5,604 nt of DNA, taken from contig JAPPKP010000388.1 of NCBI GenBank assembly GCA_028819955.1, positions 1 to 5,604 on the forward strand, written 5' to 3'. Shown here piece after piece: positions 5,338 to 5,604 of the stretch. The position numbers were made by a program, and so were the translations under genes. The first letter of the stretch is position 1. Each line of letters starts with the position of its first letter. The notes under the pieces are model-generated. The model was not told the origin of the DNA. It made no database searches and saw only the letters and a program-made list of their open reading frames with translations. Origin of the DNA: Rhodospirillaceae bacterium (GTDB lineage Bacteria; Pseudomonadota; Alphaproteobacteria; UBA828).

Positions 5338-5384
5338 ACTACGCGATGAATGCCCTCCAGCCGCGGCACACCTCCAATCCGCGC

Positions 5385-5480
5385 GTTTTTCTCAAAATCG
5401 GACGAAAATACCCGATATACGTTTATTTCGAGTGAGATCAGTGCTACCTTTTGAGTTGCTAGGCACTCGCAGGATCTTTC
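5385..5480 (+). promoter_or_regulatory. AT-richer leader and probable promoter region of the AAA ATPase gene
   Basis: Base composition falls clearly here compared with the traW side. An imperfect dyad CGAAAATA (5403-5410) / TTATTTCG (5423-5430) flanks CCCGATATACGT. A ribosome-binding site AGGA (5471-5474) lies 6 bases before ATG 5481. GATATAC (5414-5420) could be a -10, but no good -35 is present at the right distance, so the promoter is not pinned down. Confidence 0.4.
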
Positions 5481-5604
5481 ATGGCCCGAAGCGATCTCAT
5501 CGTCGACCTTGTCAAGGCCGGGGTCAGCGGGGATCAGGAATCAGCCCGTGTGACCGCTGAAGCGATCGCAGCGAACGAGCGCGCCAAGAAGCACACCGTT
5601 GTCG
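5481..5604 (+). CDS. AAA-family ATPase, N-terminus only (continues beyond window)
   Basis: The 41 complete codons read MARSDLIVDLVKAGVSGDQE then SARVTAEAIAANERAKKHTV and remain open at the right edge. The pattern M.RSDLI..LV.AG..GD....R...EA.IA.ERAK.HTV is the typical N-terminal helical segment of a family of bacterial AAA ATPases (spastin-like, annotated as AAA family ATPase or ATP-binding protein). The nucleotide-binding core, with Walker A about 100 residues further on, would lie outside the window. As I recall, members often sit directly upstream of a subtilisin-like S8 peptidase gene in defence-rich regions, so the ATPase may act with a protease; this cannot be tested here. AGGA 6 bases upstream supports this ATG. 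The gene looks intact as far as seen. Confidence 0.75.
   Translation, partial: MARSDLIVDLVKAGVSGDQESARVTAEAIAANERAKKHTVV

Noticed and set aside
4763..5560. 265-codon plus-strand frame crossing traW and the ATPase leader
   Set aside because: Antisense to the clear TraW sequence and runs out of frame through the ATPase start; a shadow frame.

Overview
The window is a high-GC accessory region, most like a plasmid or genomic island of a proteobacterium, probably an alphaproteobacterium. That placement rests on the strong G/C preference at third codon positions, the F-type conjugation protein TraW, and the style of the AbiE and HTH proteins; no housekeeping gene anchors it. It reads as a decayed defence and mobility region. 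Two genes enter across the window edges, two or three look intact, and the rest are fragments joined at sharp breakpoints.

Left part (1-2198): two AbiEi-family antitoxin/repressor genes are arranged divergently around a roughly 480-base spacer. The leftward one (1-481, cut by the window edge) has a CTCGGA-N7-TCCGAG dyad just upstream of its start. The rightward one (960-1754) is full length and has a good promoter (TTGACG-17-TATATG). It is followed directly, stop codon abutting start codon, by an AbiEii nucleotidyltransferase toxin gene that is dead twice over: one base is missing inside the conserved KGGT motif, and homology stops at about 2198.

Middle (2199-3142, minus strand): at the point where abiEii homology ends, the opposite strand carries the first 33 codons of a second copy of the gene lying intact at 2465-3142. 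That gene encodes a 225-residue DNA-binding protein with two internal repeats and a C-terminal excisionase-like helix-turn-helix. The short copy keeps the same ribosome-binding site at the same distance. abiEii and the second copy were therefore fused tail to tail by one rearrangement that removed both 3' ends.

Right-centre (3530-5337, minus strand): a remnant resembling the N-terminus of a HigA-type antitoxin, then a secreted Calx-beta-domain fragment with a signal peptide, then an unrecognised ORF (4281-4790), then TraW of an F-type type IV secretion system. TraW has lost its 5' end at Glu-Pro-Asp, next to a perfect 15-bp palindrome (5323-5337). The unrecognised ORF overlaps the end of traW, in the place where traU would be expected.

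Right edge (5338-5604): an AT-richer leader precedes the start of an AAA-type ATPase gene (5481 onward) that runs out of the window. The window thus joins two AbiE loci, a dead conjugation segment and an ATPase module. The most informative features are the breakpoints and the intact AbiEi that has outlived its own toxin.
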